Part shown: positions 1 through 6,167 of the stretch, in pieces | Layout of the letters: each line of letters begins with the position of its first letter | Position numbering within the stretch: the stretch's first letter is position 1 | Assembly (NCBI GenBank): GCA_934409175.1 | Contig: CAKRVX010000075.1 | Coordinates: 1 to 10,354, forward strand | Direction: 5' to 3' | From: an uncultured Blautia sp. | Lineage (GTDB): Bacteria; Bacillota; Clostridia; Lachnospirales; Lachnospiraceae | Length of the DNA stretch: 10,354 nt | Position numbers and translations under genes: made by a program | Notes under the pieces: generated by a model | What the model saw: the letters and a program-made list of their open reading frames with translations, nothing else | Databases searched by the model: none | Told to the model about the DNA's origin: nothing

Positions 1-77
1 TATCCTGCTCACCATTCCGTGTACCGATCGCTCGTCTTGCAGCAGCACAGGCAGCAATCGCTGAGAAGAATGCATAA
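1..77 (+). CDS. ppdK: Pyruvate, phosphate dikinase, C-terminal end (partial)
   Basis: Only the last 24 codons lie in the window, read from base 3 to the TAA at 75-77. They encode SCSPFRVPIARLAAAQAA followed by a short variable tail, which I recognise as the highly conserved C-terminus of PPDK. This cytoplasmic enzyme interconverts pyruvate, ATP and phosphate with PEP, AMP and pyrophosphate, and many Clostridia use it as a glycolytic step. The catalytic cysteine of the GICGE motif lies about twenty residues before the visible part and so is outside the window. The segment belongs to the PEP-binding TIM-barrel domain. A strong terminator follows 86 bases downstream, so ppdK probably ends its transcript here. 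The identification rests on a short but very characteristic stretch. Confidence 0.85.
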   Translation, partial: SCSPFRVPIARLAAAQAAIAEKNA

Positions 78-163
78 TTGACAGATTTATCACAGGGTGA
101 AAGTTTCAGCCAGTGAAATCTAAATTCACGTAAATAAATGTGAAAGTGTCCAAACGTAAAAAC

Positions 164-201
164 AACCCTGGAGGATTGTAGAAATACAGTCTTTCAGGGT
201 T
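164..201 (+). terminator. Intrinsic terminator after ppdK, probably bidirectional
   Basis: Bases 164-180 pair fully with 185-201 (17 bp, a few G-U) around a GAAA tetraloop at 181-184; the outer arms are AACCCTG and CAGGGTT. On the + strand ATTTTGTT follows. On the - strand the flank reads TGTTTTTACG, so it could also stop transcription from the other side. It separates ppdK from the small gene at 346. Confidence 0.85.
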
Positions 202-262
202 ATTTTGTTCCATAAAAGATAATTCTACAATTAAGATAAAAATGGCATAATACGGAATCTTA

Positions 263-291
263 TTGACAAATCTACTATAAATATGTATAAT
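263..291 (+). promoter_or_regulatory. Consensus sigma-A promoter for the small zinc-ribbon gene
   Basis: TTGACA at 263-268, a 17-base spacer and TATAAT at 286-291 form a perfect housekeeping promoter. A 6-bp dyad (TGACAA at 264-269, TTGTCA at 291-296) brackets the -35 and -10 boxes and might be an operator. The promoter also decides the start of the next gene: an upstream in-frame ATA start at 283 would lie inside the -10 region. Confidence 0.85.
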
Positions 292-345
292 TGTCACAGC
301 ATTTCTGTGTATTTGATAATTGTTTGGATTAATAGGAGTAGTGCG

Positions 346-612
346 ATGAAAAAGAAATGTACGCAATCTTCCTGCAGGCGCATTTTTAATACAGACCATA
401 GTTTTCGAATATACAGCAGGGATAAAGTTGTTTCCTGTTGCCCTTATTGCGGAAAAGAGTATGCGAGAATCATTGTTTCCTGGGCAAAACTACTGAACTC
501 TCCTGAATTGGATAATTCCAGGATACCTACAATGAAAAAGATCAGTAAAGCGGCAGGAAAAAAGAGTGCTGTTTTTGTGTATAAAATGCTGAGAGAAGCA
601 GGAATTATATAA
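346..612 (+). CDS. Small cysteine-rich protein, possible zinc ribbon, unknown function
   Basis: An 88-residue protein begins at ATG 346, with AGGAG at 335-339 six bases upstream and a consensus promoter at 263-291. Near the N-terminus are a Cys-x4-Cys pair (KKCTQSSCRR) and, about 25 residues later, CCPYCG, an arrangement that could bind one zinc ion as a zinc ribbon. The second half is basic and probably helical, ending in AVFVYKMLREAGII. There is no signal peptide or membrane segment, so it should be cytoplasmic. The gene stands alone: a terminator precedes it and no partner follows. I do not recognise a named family. A nucleic-acid-binding or regulatory role is possible but is only inference from the cysteine pattern and charge. 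Confidence 0.7.
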   Translation: MKKKCTQSSCRRIFNTDHSFRIYSRDKVVSCCPYCGKEYARIIVSWAKLLNSPELDNSRIPTMKKISKAAGKKSAVFVYKMLREAGII

Positions 613-1186
613 CAAATGAATATCTGAACCATGCCTGTGCTCAACTCGATGAATAAAGTACGCCAGTGCTTCGAGGTGTGTGGTATTTCCAGCTCATTTT
701 CACAGGGATACCTGTGTTTATGGCCTGTCTGGGTACAGTGATGCATCCGGAAGAGACGGAAACCGTCAATGAAAACACATATCGCAGAAATGTTCGCATT
801 TAAATGCACGGAACTTTCGGACACAATAATAGACGCCTGCGGTGCAGGAATAAGCTTGAGAGTGATCAGTGTGGCAACTGAGAAGCAAACAGGTAAAGCC
901 ATAATGTGTTCTGCTTTGATGACAGAGAAATTTGTCTATAACGAAAGTAGCCGGTAACAGTAGCCATATAGCAGATATCAGAGTATTGTTTTTCTGAATG
1001 GATGGTGAGATTTGCGGGTAACCAATCCTGTTCAGGTTTGGGCATAAGCCAGGATAAGAAGTTATGGGTAGCTCCCAGAAGCTCAGACTTATCTTCCTGA
1101 TGGCAGAATATAAATGAAGGACATGGGATGTACGGCGAAGGCCGGAGCACAGGTATGATTGAGATATTCAGTTTACAGAGGGCATT
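613..1186. other. Unassigned stretch without a supportable gene
   Basis: About 570 bases between the small gene and the PTS promoter. All + strand frames are broken by stops. The longest open stretches are a 62-codon frame at 769-957 (+) and a 116-codon frame at 866-1216 (-), and neither has a ribosome binding site or a product I recognise. A short perfect hairpin (CACAGG-GATA-CCTGTG) lies near 700. Some + strand pieces, such as the one ending TEKFVYNESSR, look protein-like, so this may be a decayed gene. No IS ends, RNA gene or riboswitch is visible. Confidence 0.5.
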
Positions 1187-1192
1187 TATAAT
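1187..1192 (+). promoter_or_regulatory. Probable -10 box of the PTS gene
   Basis: TATAAT at 1187-1192 lies 35 bases before the RAT site, a suitable place for a start of transcription near 1199. No convincing -35 hexamer sits 16-18 bases upstream, so this is a tentative call that may depend on an activator. Confidence 0.35.
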
Positions 1193-1226
1193 CACACTTT
1201 GGCAAATATATTTCAAAGTAGATTTT

Positions 1227-1256
1227 GGTGTGTTACTGGAATGGCAGGCATTAACC
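1227..1256 (+). promoter_or_regulatory. RAT site for a BglG/GlcT-type antiterminator
   Basis: The 30 bases begin GGTGTGTTACTG and end CAGGCATTAACC, matching the ribonucleic antiterminator pattern bound by BglG, LicT and GlcT (GTTACTG ... CAGGCA..ACC). The outer GGT/ACC and inner CTG/CAG pairs give the expected interrupted hairpin. Its 3' end (1248-1256) is also the 5' arm of the terminator that follows, so the two structures exclude each other. By family knowledge, a PTS-controlled antiterminator protein stabilises the RAT hairpin when sugar is present and allows read-through into the permease gene. No antiterminator gene lies in the window. Confidence 0.87.
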
Positions 1257-1302
1257 GGTTATGAATATTATTTTAATGTTTATGACTGGTTAATGCTTTT
1301 TT
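1248..1302 (+). terminator. Leader terminator (attenuator) of the PTS gene
   Basis: Bases 1248-1269 pair throughout with 1275-1296 (22 bp with some G-U; outer arms GCATTAACC and GGTTAATGC) around the loop ATTTT, followed by TTTTTT at 1297-1302. It lies 180 bases before the PTS start codon and overlaps the RAT site by nine bases. It therefore acts as the default off-switch rather than the end of an upstream gene. Confidence 0.88.
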
Positions 1303-1482
1303 GATTTCACAAAAATCATTTGTAATGTTCTGTATTTTTAGAGCAGATTTCGGAATAATAATTTATCAGAAGGTTTTAATCTCCCAGACACGACAGGTAT
1401 CATTCAGATTATAAAAAATGCAGGAAAAGGTAATCAGAGAATGATGACAATGTCTATACTATCAGGAAAAGGAGAAAAGAAC

Positions 1483-3768
1483 ATGAAAGACAAAATTTTT
1501 GGGGTGTTGCAGCGTGTGGGAAAATCTTTTATGCTTCCGATTGCGATTCTCCCTGTGGCGGGTCTGTTGCTTGGAATCGGCAGTTCCTTCACAAATGAAA
1601 CAACCATCGCTACTTATGGATTGCAGAAAATCCTTGGAAGCGGTACAGTATTAAAATCCCTTCTGATTATTATGAATAAGGTGGGCAGTGCAGTGTTTGA
1701 CAATCTGCCCCTGATCTTTGCGGTAGGTGTCGCAATTGGTATGGCAAAGAAAGAAAAAGAAGTTGCGGCACTTTCTGCTCTGATCGCATACTTTGTAATG
1801 AATGTAGCCATTAATGCCATGCTTCTGATCAACGGAAAGATTACTGCTGACGGAGAGATTGCCAGAAATGTACTGGAAGGTACAGTTGTTTCTGTATGTG
1901 GAATACAGTCTTTGCAGATGGGGGTTTTTGGCGGTATCATTGTAGGTCTTGGTGTTGCGGCACTTCACAATCGCTTTCATAAGATCATACTTCCGAATGC
2001 ACTGTCCTTTTTCGGAGGTTCCAGATTTGTACCGATCATTTCCACAATCGTATATATGTTTGTTGGAATTTTAATGTATTTTTTATGGCCGGTTGTTCAG
2101 AATGGAATCTATGCTCTGGGCGGTTTGGTGACAGGCAGCGGTTATTTTGGAACACTGATTTTTGGTATCATCAAGCGTGCATTGATCCCTTTTGGACTTC
2201 ATCATGTATTCTATATGCCTTTCTGGCAGACTGCCGTAGGTGGAACCATGGAAGTTGCGGGACAGGTGGTACAAGGTGGACAGAACATTTTCTTTGCGCA
2301 GCTTGCAGACTCTGAAAATGTAGCGCATTTCAGCGCAGACGCAACCAGATATTTTTCTGGTGAGTTTATCTTTATGATCTTCGGACTTCCGGGAGCAGCG
2401 CTGGCGATGTATCGCTGTGCAAAACCTGAGAAGAAAAAAGCAGCAGGCGGACTTCTTCTTTCTGCAGCGCTGGCATGTATGTTTACAGGTATCACAGAGC
2501 CACTGGAATTCTCATTTCTGTTTGTGGCTCCGGCACTGTTTGTAGTGCAGGTAATCCTGGCAGGTGCGGCTTATATGATCGCACATATGCTGAATATTGC
2601 AGTAGGACTTACCTTCTCAGGCGGTTTCCTTGATCTGTTCCTGTTTGGTATCCTGCAGGGAAATACAAAGACGAGCTGGCTGAGAATTATTCCGGTTGGT
2701 ATTATTTATTTCATTTTGTACTATGTGATCTTTACATTTATGATCAAGAAATTTGACTTCAGGACTCCAGGACGTGAAGATGATGATACAGAGACAAAAC
2801 TTTATACAAAAGCAGATGTAAATGCAAGAAAAGGAACCGGAAAAGTAACAGGTGCAGCTGTAACAATCTCCAATGACCCGGTAAGTGAACTGATCACCAG
2901 AGGTCTTGGCGGAAAGAAAAATATCGTAGATGTTGACTGTTGTGCAACCAGACTTCGTATCACAGTTGCTGAACCTGAAAGAGTTCGTGATGAACTTCTG
3001 AAACAGACAGATTCCAGAGGAATCGTGAAAAAAGGACAGGGCATACAGGTTATCTATGGCCCTCATGTAACTGTTATTAAAGCAAAACTGGAAGAGTATC
3101 TGGAGACTGCCCCGAATGAGTTTACAGATGAGGCGCAGGAAAATGTACAGGGAACGCAGAATAATACTGTAGCAGAAGCCGGAAATGACGGGGCAGAAAG
3201 TGCAAATGGACAGAACAGCGCAGAGATTCAGAATCAAGGTGCGGGAACTGGAAATCTGAGCAGTGAGGCACAGACATCAGCACCTGTCAAAGAAGAAAAA
3301 ATCAGAAAAACAGCAATTATTTACAGTCCTGTAGACGGAATCGCAGCAGATCTTTCTACTGCACCTGACGAAGGATTTGCAGGAAAAATGATGGGTGACG
3401 GTGCAGTCGTAACACCAACGAAGAGTACCGTATATGCCCCTGCAGACGGTGAAGTTGGGTTCATTTTCGATACAAAACACGCCATCGGATTCCAGACAGA
3501 TTCCGGTATTCCGATGCTTCTCCACATGGGAATTGACACTGTAAAACTGGAAGGAAAAGGCTTCGAAATTCTTGTAACAGAAGGCCAGAAAGTGAAAAAA
3601 GGCGAGCCAATGATGAAACTTGACTTAGAGTTTTTATCCGCCAATGCCCCATCCATCACCTCCCCGATCCTTGACACAGAACCAGAAGACAACCAGAGGA
3701 TCAGACTTCTCGCAAACGGAGATATCAAGGCTGGTGAGCCGTTATTTGCGGTGGAAACGCTGGAATAA
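1483..3768 (+). CDS. ptsG: PTS transporter IICBA, glucose family
   Basis: The 761-residue membrane permease takes up and phosphorylates a sugar, most likely glucose, using phosphate passed from HPr. The ATG at 1483 is preferred over the one at 1441 because GGAG lies eight bases before it and the product then begins MKDKIFGVLQRVGKSF as in the family. Domain IIC (about 1-425) is multispanning and has GLHHVFYMPFW (238-248) and GITEP (336-340). Domain IIB (about 465-545) has DCCATRLR, in which Cys487 is the expected phosphorylated residue. An alanine-, asparagine- and glutamate-rich linker (about 546-610) leads to IIA (612-761), with His666 in TKHAIGF and the phosphorylated His681 in LLHMGIDTV. 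All three domains look complete. Regulation is by the RAT/terminator leader. N-acetylglucosamine or maltose specificity cannot be fully excluded, but the C-domain motifs and GlcT-like RAT favour glucose. Confidence 0.88.
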   Translation: MKDKIFGVLQRVGKSFMLPIAILPVAGLLLGIGSSFTNETTIATYGLQKILGSGTVLKSLLIIMNKVGSAVFDNLPLIFAVGVAIGMAKKEKEVAALSALIAYFVMNVAINAMLLINGKITADGEIARNVLEGTVVSVCGIQSLQMGVFGGIIVGLGVAALHNRFHKIILPNALSFFGGSRFVPIISTIVYMFVGILMYFLWPVVQNGIYALGGLVTGSGYFGTLIFGIIKRALIPFGLHHVFYMPFWQTAVGGTMEVAGQVVQGGQNIFFAQLADSENVAHFSADATRYFSGEFIFMIFGLPGAALAMYRCAKPEKKKAAGGLLLSAALACMFTGITEPLEFSFLFVAPALFVVQVILAGAAYMIAHMLNIAVGLTFSGGFLDLFLFGILQGNTKTSWLRIIPVGIIYFILYYVIFTFMIKKFDFRTPGREDDDTETKLYTKADVNARKGTGKVTGAAVTISNDPVSELITRGLGGKKNIVDVDCCATRLRITVAEPERVRDELLKQTDSRGIVKKGQGIQVIYGPHVTVIKAKLEEYLETAPNEFTDEAQENVQGTQNNTVAEAGNDGAESANGQNSAEIQNQGAGTGNLSSEAQTSAPVKEEKIRKTAIIYSPVDGIAADLSTAPDEGFAGKMMGDGAVVTPTKSTVYAPADGEVGFIFDTKHAIGFQTDSGIPMLLHMGIDTVKLEGKGFEILVTEGQKVKKGEPMMKLDLEFLSANAPSITSPILDTEPEDNQRIRLLANGDIKAGEPLFAVETLE

Positions 3769-3808
3769 TATTGTAGGCTAGAAATAGTTAAGTTAGAAAT
3801 ATTAAAAT

Positions 3809-3915
3809 AAAAGAACAGTTGGATGATTAATGATATGCTACTTTCATATAGAACAACGAAATATAAAAGTCCTATATGGGGTAGCATATCAATGAATGTC
3901 TGACTGTTCTTTTTA
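3809..3915 (+). terminator. Long hairpin terminator between convergent genes
   Basis: Outer arms AAAAGAACAGT (3809-3819) and ACTGTTCTTTT (3903-3913) enclose a less perfect section, then GATATGCTAC (3832-3841) pairing with GTAGCATATC (3881-3890) and CATATAG (3845-3851) with CTATATG (3872-3878). A T-run ends it on the + strand and an A-rich flank on the other side gives a T-run on the - strand, so it can serve both ptsG and the opposing MNT/HEPN pair. It is unusually long (about 107 bases) for a terminator. Confidence 0.75.
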
Positions 3916-3979
3916 ATAAATGGAATTGTAATTGGTTTTATTTGCTATTATTTTGGGGTGATGTTTTGGAATGAACGAA

Positions 3980-4397
3980 TTAAAGTTCAGACCAGTCATT
4001 TTCTGCCTCTTCAAGTTTTTTTCTTAGGGTTTCTTCAAGAAGAATAAAGGCAGGGGAGGAAACTGTCACGTATAAGAAGGAGCATTTCATCAATTTCATC
4101 TTCATTATAGATATGGACGGATGTATTACACTTCTTTAACATAAGCAACCATACGGCTGAATCGCTTATGAAACCAACTTTATAGCCAAGCTGTAAAATT
4201 TCCCTGGGAGAACCGGTAGCTGCTTCTTCTACACTATGCATTTTCAGTATTTCCTGTAAAGCCTTCCATGCAAATTCGAAAGTCAGGTTAAATTGTCCGA
4301 TCACACCCGTTCGGTATATTTCATTACTATCTGCAAATTTAAAATCCGCATTTTTCAGTACAGTAAGGCAGTTTGAAAAATTATCAAGCTTTTTCAT
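3980..4397 (-). pseudogene. HEPN (HI0074-type) partner of an MNT pair, damaged
   Basis: The open frame runs from ATG 4397 to TGA 4035 (120 residues). It matches the HI0074/HepT-like substrate-binding HEPN family: MKKLDNFSN at the start, TGVIGQFNLTFEFAWKAL (30-47), SPREILQLGYKVGFI (63-77) and a degenerate CNTSVHIYNE (90-99). Two lesions are visible. The usual Arg-x4-His-x-Tyr motif reads Cys90-x4-His95-x-Tyr97, a change explained by CGT to TGT. An extra C in the run at 4053-4056 then shifts the frame, so the protein ends PCLYSS. In the shifted frame the sequence continues AFILLEETLRKKLEEAENDW to a stop at 3980, which would restore a normal length of about 138 residues. The start overlaps the MNT gene by 14 bases. 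The HEPN protein is probably inactive as an RNase toxin; a retained binding role remains possible. Confidence 0.75.
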
Positions 4398-4674
4398 AAA
4401 TAATGACACCATCCTTTCTGATTTCTTCTTCTAATTCTTCTGAAATTCCAGCATCTACTTCGACAACATCAAACATTAAAAGAGAATGTACATTTTCTTT
4501 AATATCCCAGTAAAAAGAATCAAAATCTCCGCCATATACGGCAATATCTATATCGCTTCGTTCCGTATTAGTTCCCCGTGCCCGTGAACCAAAGAGAATA
4601 ACTCTTGTAATGGAATATTTTTTTGCAAAACGAAAAATGTCTTTTAAGACTCTGTCTGGAAGACTATATTTCAT
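4384..4674 (-). CDS. MNT-type nucleotidyltransferase (antitoxin of MNT/HEPN pair)
   Basis: A complete 96-residue minimal nucleotidyltransferase. It carries the GSX10DXD signature: Gly29-Ser30 in LFGSRARG, then Ser40-Asp41-Ile42-Asp43, with a further acidic strand FDVVEVDA at 68-75 for the third metal ligand. GGGAGG nine bases before the ATG gives a good ribosome site. In MntA/HepT-type modules this protein transfers AMP to a tyrosine of the HEPN partner and silences it; the older HI0073/HI0074 description is a two-subunit nucleotidyltransferase. The HEPN gene follows with a 14-base overlap, indicating translational coupling. The motif residues are all present here, in contrast to the damaged partner. 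Confidence 0.85.
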   Translation of the reverse strand: MKYSLPDRVLKDIFRFAKKYSITRVILFGSRARGTNTERSDIDIAVYGGDFDSFYWDIKENVHSLLMFDVVEVDAGISEELEEEIRKDGVIIYEKA

Positions 4675-4807
4675 ATTCTATCGCCTCCCGATTTAATTTA
4701 GCATATCATATTTCGGATGGATGCACAATCTTTTATAAAACAATTATACTTTCACAGTAAGCTTGCAGGTATTATAGTGATTTTGATGCTTGATTACAGT
4801 CTTTTGA

Positions 4808-4836
4808 TTGAGAATATAGACTTTTTCTGATATACT
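4808..4836 (+). promoter_or_regulatory. Candidate promoter for the repeat/DUF4317-like genes
   Basis: TTGAGA at 4808-4813, a 17-base spacer and TATACT at 4831-4836. It would give a leader of about 300 bases before the TTG at 5142, starting with the AT hairpin at 4843-4867. Confidence 0.5.
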
Positions 4837-4997
4837 TTTATGAGAAAAATACTTAGATATTTTTTCTTGAATTAAGATCTGTGGATTGTATAGACTTTAG
4901 AAAATTATTAAAAATACAATAGTTCCAATAAAACTTTCTGTAAAAGAAAAATATTTTAATATTATGTATTATTGCTTGCAAAAAAGTTAGAAAATGT

Positions 4998-5025
4998 TTG
5001 AAAAATAATAGAATATATGTATATT
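4998..5025 (+). promoter_or_regulatory. Second candidate promoter upstream of the repeat gene
   Basis: TTGAAA at 4998-5003, a 16-base spacer and TATATT at 5020-5025. It is weaker and lies in very AT-rich sequence where such matches arise by chance. Confidence 0.35.
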
Positions 5026-5141
5026 TGGATGCTTGAAATTAAAAATAGATATGAGAAATATGATTATAGCAAAGAGCAGAGAGTATGGAAAAAGAGCGAA
5101 TCGTACAGTTCCCCATAATATGAAGAAGGAGTATGTGAATA

Positions 5142-5457
5142 TTGAGTAAAAAAGGTTATAGTCGCCCAGGATTATTTGGAACGATGAAGCATTATGATTC
5201 AGAAGGAAAACTTATATGATAAAGTCGCCCCGGATGGTTTGGCAGTATGGAGAATTATGATGCGAATGGAAACAAAGTGGGAGAGGGCTGCTCGGGGGTG
5301 GTTTGGCAGTATGAATAACTACGATGTAAATGGAAATAAAATAGGAGAAAGCCGTCCTGGATATCTTGGAAATATGAATCACTATGATGAAAACGGACAT
5401 AAAACAGGTCATAGTGATAAAGGTATATTAGGAGGATGGAATCATTTTGATGAGTGA
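5142..5457 (+). pseudogene. Broken gene of five 21-residue tandem repeats
   Basis: A reading frame opens at TTG 5142 (AAGGAG ten bases upstream) as LSKKGYSRPGLFGTMKHYD. It is stopped by two adjacent stop codons, TGA-TAA at 5217-5222. The same frame resumes with SRPGWFGSMENYDANGNK, then shifts by +1 between 5281 and 5298, near a run of five G, and continues as WFGSMNNYDVNGNK, PGYLGNMNHYDENGHK and GILGGWNHFDE to TGA 5455-5457. Equivalent codons in successive units are 63, 64, 63 and 63 bases apart, so one inserted base explains the frameshift exactly. The unit is roughly S-R-P-G-x-x-G-x-M-x-x-Y-D-x-x-G-x-K-x-G-x. The end overlaps the next gene at ATGAGTGA. I do not know a function; the pattern is hydrophilic, glycine- and aromatic-rich, with no signal peptide. 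Confidence 0.75.
5160..5457 (+). repeat. 63-base tandem repeats (five units)
   Basis: Units start near 5160, 5223, 5287, 5350 and 5413. Each encodes the same 21-residue pattern; the third carries one extra base and the last is cut short. The copies differ at many third codon positions, so this is an old, diverged protein repeat, not a recent satellite expansion. Confidence 0.75.
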
Positions 5458-6127
5458 AAATTGTACAAGGATCAACAGAAATGACATGTTGGAATTAACA
5501 CGCAGAATGACATTATCCAGAAATTGCTTTGTGCGTGCAGCAGGTGCATACATAGATGAAGATGGATTTATAGATAATACATTTAATGTGAACTTTAAGA
5601 ATATGGGAAAACATGACCAGCAGGTAAATCTGGACCTGGCAAAGATAGTCCCGTTTTCGAAAACAAACGAACAGCTAAAATGCTACAAGTTTCCGGCAGG
5701 AGATATGGCATATGACAGTATCCATAAGCTTTTGATGGCATTATCACAGTATGGACTAAAGGATGATCTGCTGGTACAGACTCTCTGCGAACAGCTTGCA
5801 GAGGGAATATGCGGAACAGAAGATGCGCCGAATAAGATCAATCATCTACACGGACATGAATTTGGAATATATATTTATCATGGAATATATGATATCCCAA
5901 AGAAAGGTTCAGATCAGAGTGAACAGTGGGAATCTGAAGAAGTTTACAGTTTTCTGGTATGTGCTGCAGCTCCGGTAGATAAGGACTATAATGCAGGAAA
6001 CCCGAAATGTGGATTTATTTTTCCGGCATTTGAAAACCGTTCCTCAGAACCTGGGGAAATAGATATCTTTTTCGAAAATCCGTATCAATCGGATGAGGGA
6101 TTTTTGAAGAAAATTTTGGGAAAATAG
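5450..6127 (+). CDS. DUF4317-like protein, short form
   Basis: A 225-residue protein from ATG 5450; a TTG three bases earlier is an alternative start, 11 rather than 14 bases from AGGAGG at 5430-5435. The N-terminal part (RNDMLELTRRMTLSRNCFVR, then GAYIDEDG) and a core with YIYHGIYDIP (141-150), EEVYSFLVCAAAPV (163-176) and GFIFPAFENRSS (188-199) resemble proteins I know as DUF4317, common in gut Clostridia and of unknown function. Those are usually nearer 400 residues, so this one is short and ends soon after the conserved core. It is predicted cytoplasmic, with no membrane segments. The start lies inside the last codons of the repeat gene (ATGAGTGA), so the two were probably translated together. 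The family assignment is from memory of motifs, not a search. Confidence 0.65.
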   Translation: MSENCTRINRNDMLELTRRMTLSRNCFVRAAGAYIDEDGFIDNTFNVNFKNMGKHDQQVNLDLAKIVPFSKTNEQLKCYKFPAGDMAYDSIHKLLMALSQYGLKDDLLVQTLCEQLAEGICGTEDAPNKINHLHGHEFGIYIYHGIYDIPKKGSDQSEQWESEEVYSFLVCAAAPVDKDYNAGNPKCGFIFPAFENRSSEPGEIDIFFENPYQSDEGFLKKILGK

Positions 6128-6129
6128 AT

Positions 6130-6167
6130 GGAGATAAAAGAAAGTCCCCTTATTTCAGGAACTTTCT
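6130..6167 (-). terminator. Terminator of the ADH-ALDH operon, enclosing the stop codon
   Basis: On the - strand AGAAAGTTCC (6158-6167) pairs with GGGACTTTCT (6139-6148) in ten base pairs with one G-U, followed by TTTTATC. The TAA of the aldehyde dehydrogenase gene sits in the loop. The T-run is only moderate and the + strand side lacks one, so the DUF4317-like gene has no clear terminator of its own. Confidence 0.6.

Larger units (their letters stand above)
4675..5141. other. AT-rich intergenic region between divergent units
   Basis: About 470 bases, strongly A+T rich, between the MNT gene (-) and the repeat gene (+). It contains two + strand promoter candidates (listed separately), an AT hairpin at 4843-4867 (AAAAATA/TATTTTT) just after the first promoter, and TATAAT-like boxes on the - strand (4743-4748, 4771-4776) without good -35 partners. 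A 32-codon frame at 5051-5149 (+) ends across the TTG start of the repeat gene but has no ribosome site. Confidence 0.55.

Noticed and set aside
444..902. 152-codon open frame on the - strand
   Set aside because: It runs antisense through the zinc-ribbon gene, has no ribosome site, and its product shows no recognisable motif.
866..1216. 116-codon open frame on the - strand
   Set aside because: No ribosome site, no family resemblance, and it covers the likely PTS promoter. A decayed gene cannot be excluded.
1441..1482. Upstream ATG for the PTS permease
   Set aside because: The GGAG ribosome site and the family N-terminus both point to the ATG at 1483.
2617..3237. 206-codon frame antisense to the PTS gene
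   Set aside because: It is a shadow of the well-supported permease: serine- and cysteine-rich low-quality protein without motifs.
5051..5149. 32-codon frame ending across the TTG start of the repeat gene
   Set aside because: No ribosome binding site and no recognisable product, although the overlap could allow coupling.
5160..5457. CRISPR array or satellite DNA
   Set aside because: The 63-base period is kept at protein level with diverged third positions and no identical repeats or spacers.
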